DNA from: Chlamydiota bacterium
GTDB lineage: Bacteria; Chlamydiota; Chlamydiia; Chlamydiales; Simkaniaceae
DNA: 8,221 bases
Direction of reading: 5' to 3'
Assembly: GCA_021772295.1 (NCBI GenBank)
Contig: JAJFMG010000033.1
Location: 1-8,221, forward strand
Positions within the stretch are counted from its first letter, which is position 1, and each line of letters starts with the position of its first letter. Below the pieces are notes generated by a model. The model made no database searches, was not told where the DNA came from, and saw only the letters and a list, made by a program, of their open reading frames with translations. The translations under genes and the position numbers were made by a program. Positions 7,066-8,221 of this stretch are shown one piece after another.

Positions 7066-7431
7066 TTATTCTCCAAACTTATCCTTGGTGAGTTCTATCA
7101 CTTTGTCGATAATTTCTTGGCTATCATAAATTGCGCAATTTCCTACCATTAAACAGGGTAATTTTACTTTTCCTACGCTGCCAAGCAGTTCTTTTTTTAA
7201 GCTTAGATTTTCGCATACATTTACAATGGTTATCTCTATAGGAAATTGCTTTATAAATGACGCAATATTTCTTGAATTTGGGCAGTTTGAGTTATAGTAT
7301 AATGCGATGCTTGTGTCATTTGATATCTCCTCCAAACTCTTAGATGGTTTAAGTGTGAAATAAGATTTAACTTGAGAAAAAATCAAAGTAGGTAGAAAAA
7401 CAGCACTGATTGCGATTGCTTTGTAACTCAT
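7066..7431 (-). CDS. Glutaredoxin-like protein with N-terminal membrane anchor and CxxS motif
   Basis: This 121-aa protein starts with a hydrophobic helix (about 4-20), a signal anchor or signal peptide. A compact thioredoxin-fold domain follows at about 40-117. It has a beta strand IALYYNSN leading to the redox motif C50-P-N-S53, then the helix SRNIASFI. The cis-proline segment is LPCLMV (Pro92), and IYDSQEIIDKVIEL resembles the glutathione-binding and final helix of glutaredoxins. The second active-site Cys is Ser, so the motif is monothiol CxxS; extra cysteines stand at 73, 93 and 99. If exported it would act at or outside the inner membrane, which is unusual for glutaredoxins. Its stop lies 4 nt before the antiporter ATG, so the two are probably coupled. 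Its own ribosome binding site is poor: AGG lies about 14 nt upstream of the ATG. The physiological partner is unknown. Confidence 0.75.
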   Translation of the reverse strand: MSYKAIAISAVFLPTLIFSQVKSYFTLKPSKSLEEISNDTSIALYYNSNCPNSRNIASFIKQFPIEITIVNVCENLSLKKELLGSVGKVKLPCLMVGNCAIYDSQEIIDKVIELTKDKFGE

Positions 7432-7464
7432 TTATTTTTAGGTGCCTATGCTATTGGGTTTATG

Positions 7465-7489
7465 ACTTTCTAAACTTAAATTAGAAAGT
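7465..7489. repeat. Operator-like palindrome, 9-bp arms with 7-nt centre
   Basis: ACTTTCTAA (7465-7473) and TTAGAAAGT (7481-7489) are exact reverse complements. On the minus strand they overlap the proposed -10 box and transcription start of the glutaredoxin-antiporter-rarA operon. This is where a dimeric repressor would block initiation. No T-run follows on either strand, so a terminator is unlikely. Confidence 0.6.
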
Positions 7490-7506
7490 ATCTTATATAT
7501 TTGCAA
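7478..7506 (-). promoter_or_regulatory. Putative promoter of the glutaredoxin-antiporter-rarA operon
   Basis: On the minus strand TTGCAA (7506-7501) is followed after exactly 17 bases by TAATTT (7483-7478). The predicted start is about 7471, giving a leader of about 40 nt. The -10 lies inside the right half of a 9-bp-arm palindrome, which suggests repressor control. Confidence 0.5.
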
Positions 7507-7943
7507 TGAAAATATCTGAATTTGTTTTTTTGCTTTTTTTTCACTTAAAAATACATTTGTAAGATGCTAAACAAAAGTTACTTAAATCCTTTTTCTTAAT
7601 AGATCGTTCTGTGATTTTTCTTTTTAATATAAACAATCAAATTAATACAAAAAATAATGTGGTTTTTGCTTTTTTTGTTAAATATATCGCTTGTTTTTCT
7701 CTAAATTATTTATAAAAACTATTAATATTCATAATTATTTTAAATCGTAAAAAACTCGTTTTCTATATGTTTTAAGATGCATTTCTTGATTAAGTTGGTG
7801 GTTAATTACACTTTAATTGTAAAAAATATTTTATAATTAAATTAAAAACGTGTATATTAAAGATTGTAGGTTGAATTAATTAAAACGTTTAGAAATGAAC
7901 TTTTATCTAAATTCATCTTGGGAATTCCAACAAGGAGCAAAAA
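7490..7943. other. AT-rich intergenic region upstream of the histone-like gene
   Basis: About 450 bases hold no credible gene; all frames are short. The DNA is extremely A/T-rich with many A and T runs, so it may be intrinsically curved. The left edge carries the promoter of the leftward operon. To the right, a perfect TATAAT at 7832-7837 is the best -10 candidate for the histone gene, but the nearest -35-like TTACAC (7806-7811) is 20 bp away. I see no copy of the chlamydial sigma-28 promoter consensus that drives hctB in Chlamydia. A short inverted repeat, TTACA/TGTAA (7806-7822), overlaps this area. AGGAG at 7933-7937 is the histone gene's ribosome binding site. Confidence 0.5.
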
Positions 7944-8221
7944 ATGCCAACAAAAAGAAAAACAGCGGCTAAGAAAAAGCCAGTTGCTAAGAAGACTGCA
8001 ACAAAAAGAAAGCCAGCTGCTAAGAAAACAGTAGCAAAGAAAAAAACAGCCGCTAAGAAAAAGCCTGTTGCAAAGAAAAAAACAGCTGCTAAGAAAAAGC
8101 CTGTTGCAAAGAAAAAAACAGCAACAAAAAGAAAGCCAGCTGCAAAGAAAACAGTAGCGAAGAAAAAAACAGCTGCTAAGAAAAAGCCAGCTGCTAAGAA
8201 AACAGTAGCGAAGAAAAAAAC
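7944..8221 (+). CDS. hctB: Histone H1-like DNA-condensing protein, Hc2/HctB type (3' end outside window)
   Basis: An open frame starts at ATG 7944, with AGGAG six bases upstream, and runs off the window after 92 codons. The start reads MPTKRKTAAKKKPVAKKTA. Of these 92 residues 41 are lysine, about 22 alanine and 3 arginine; the rest are only Thr, Pro and Val apart from Met1, with no acidic or aromatic residue. Chlamydial Hc2 (HctB) is built from the same Lys/Ala/Thr/Val/Pro pentad-like repeats (AAKK, VAKK) and compacts the nucleoid in the late infectious stage. Such a chain resembles the tail of eukaryotic histone H1, binds DNA without sequence preference and would be disordered alone. Other bacteria also have H1-like Lys/Ala repeat proteins, so the symbol rests on the chlamydial context. 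The final length is unknown. Confidence 0.8.
   Translation, partial: MPTKRKTAAKKKPVAKKTATKRKPAAKKTVAKKKTAAKKKPVAKKKTAAKKKPVAKKKTATKRKPAAKKTVAKKKTAAKKKPAAKKTVAKKK
8037..8108 (+). repeat. Two 36-bp tandem repeats inside the histone-like gene
   Basis: Positions 8037-8072 and 8073-8108 differ by a single base (GCC versus GCT) and each encode KKKTAAKKKPVA. A longer imperfect duplication surrounds them: residues 18-41 (7995-8066) and 59-82 (8118-8189) are the identical 24-residue block TATKRKPAAKK...TAAKKKP, 123 bp apart. Near-identity at the DNA level suggests recent expansion by slippage or recombination. Confidence 0.85.

Noticed and set aside
5966..7152. Minus-strand (5966-6208) and plus-strand (6841-7152) open frames overlapping the antiporter
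   Set aside because: The first is another frame of the transporter. The second is antisense to two coupled genes. Neither has a credible start.
7507..7563. 18-codon hydrophobic open frame starting ATG at 7507, a possible leader peptide
   Set aside because: It has no ribosome binding site, lies in T-rich DNA where such runs arise by chance, and is far from the next gene.
7995..8221. CRISPR-like or other non-coding repeat array
   Set aside because: The repeats keep one reading frame, encode a regular Lys/Ala pattern and follow a good ribosome binding site, so they are coding repeats.

Overview
The window most likely comes from a chlamydial bacterium, probably one of the environmental (amoeba- or arthropod-associated) families. 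No single gene proves this; the combination does. It contains a class II type III secretion (T3S) chaperone of the LcrH/SycD type coupled to a CopB/YopB-like hydrophobic translocator, a lysine/alanine-repeat histone of the chlamydial Hc2 kind, a GadC/XasA-type amino acid antiporter and a HemL. The DNA is AT-rich, most strongly between genes. I cannot name a species.

Region 1 (1-2089, minus strand) is a tight T3S operon. It runs from a promoter near 2060-2089 into an unrecognised 178-aa helical protein, then a TPR chaperone, then a 328-aa translocator-like protein. The gaps are only 5 and 1 nt. The last bases before the window edge look like the ribosome binding site and ATG of a fourth gene. 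Region 2 (2090-4140, plus strand) holds hemL, which makes 5-aminolevulinate for heme, and a 91-aa orphan protein. The orphan's ribosome binding site directly follows one arm of a perfect 12-bp inverted repeat.

Region 3 (about 4095-4353, plus strand) has no protein gene but looks like a structured small RNA gene. It has a 13-bp-arm palindrome, an extended -10 box, several foldable hairpins, long-range closing stems and a final run of seven T. The end of this RNA overlaps the 3' end of the convergent rarA. A 6S-like RNA is my leading but unproven guess.

Region 4 (4344-7506, minus strand) is a three-gene operon. It encodes a membrane-anchored CxxS glutaredoxin-like protein, an amino acid antiporter and the replication-fork ATPase RarA. 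A 9-bp-arm palindrome sits on its promoter. Region 5 (7490-7943) is a very AT-rich non-coding stretch. Region 6 (7944-8221, plus strand) is the start of a histone H1/Hc2-like chromatin protein, cut off by the window edge and built from near-identical DNA repeats.
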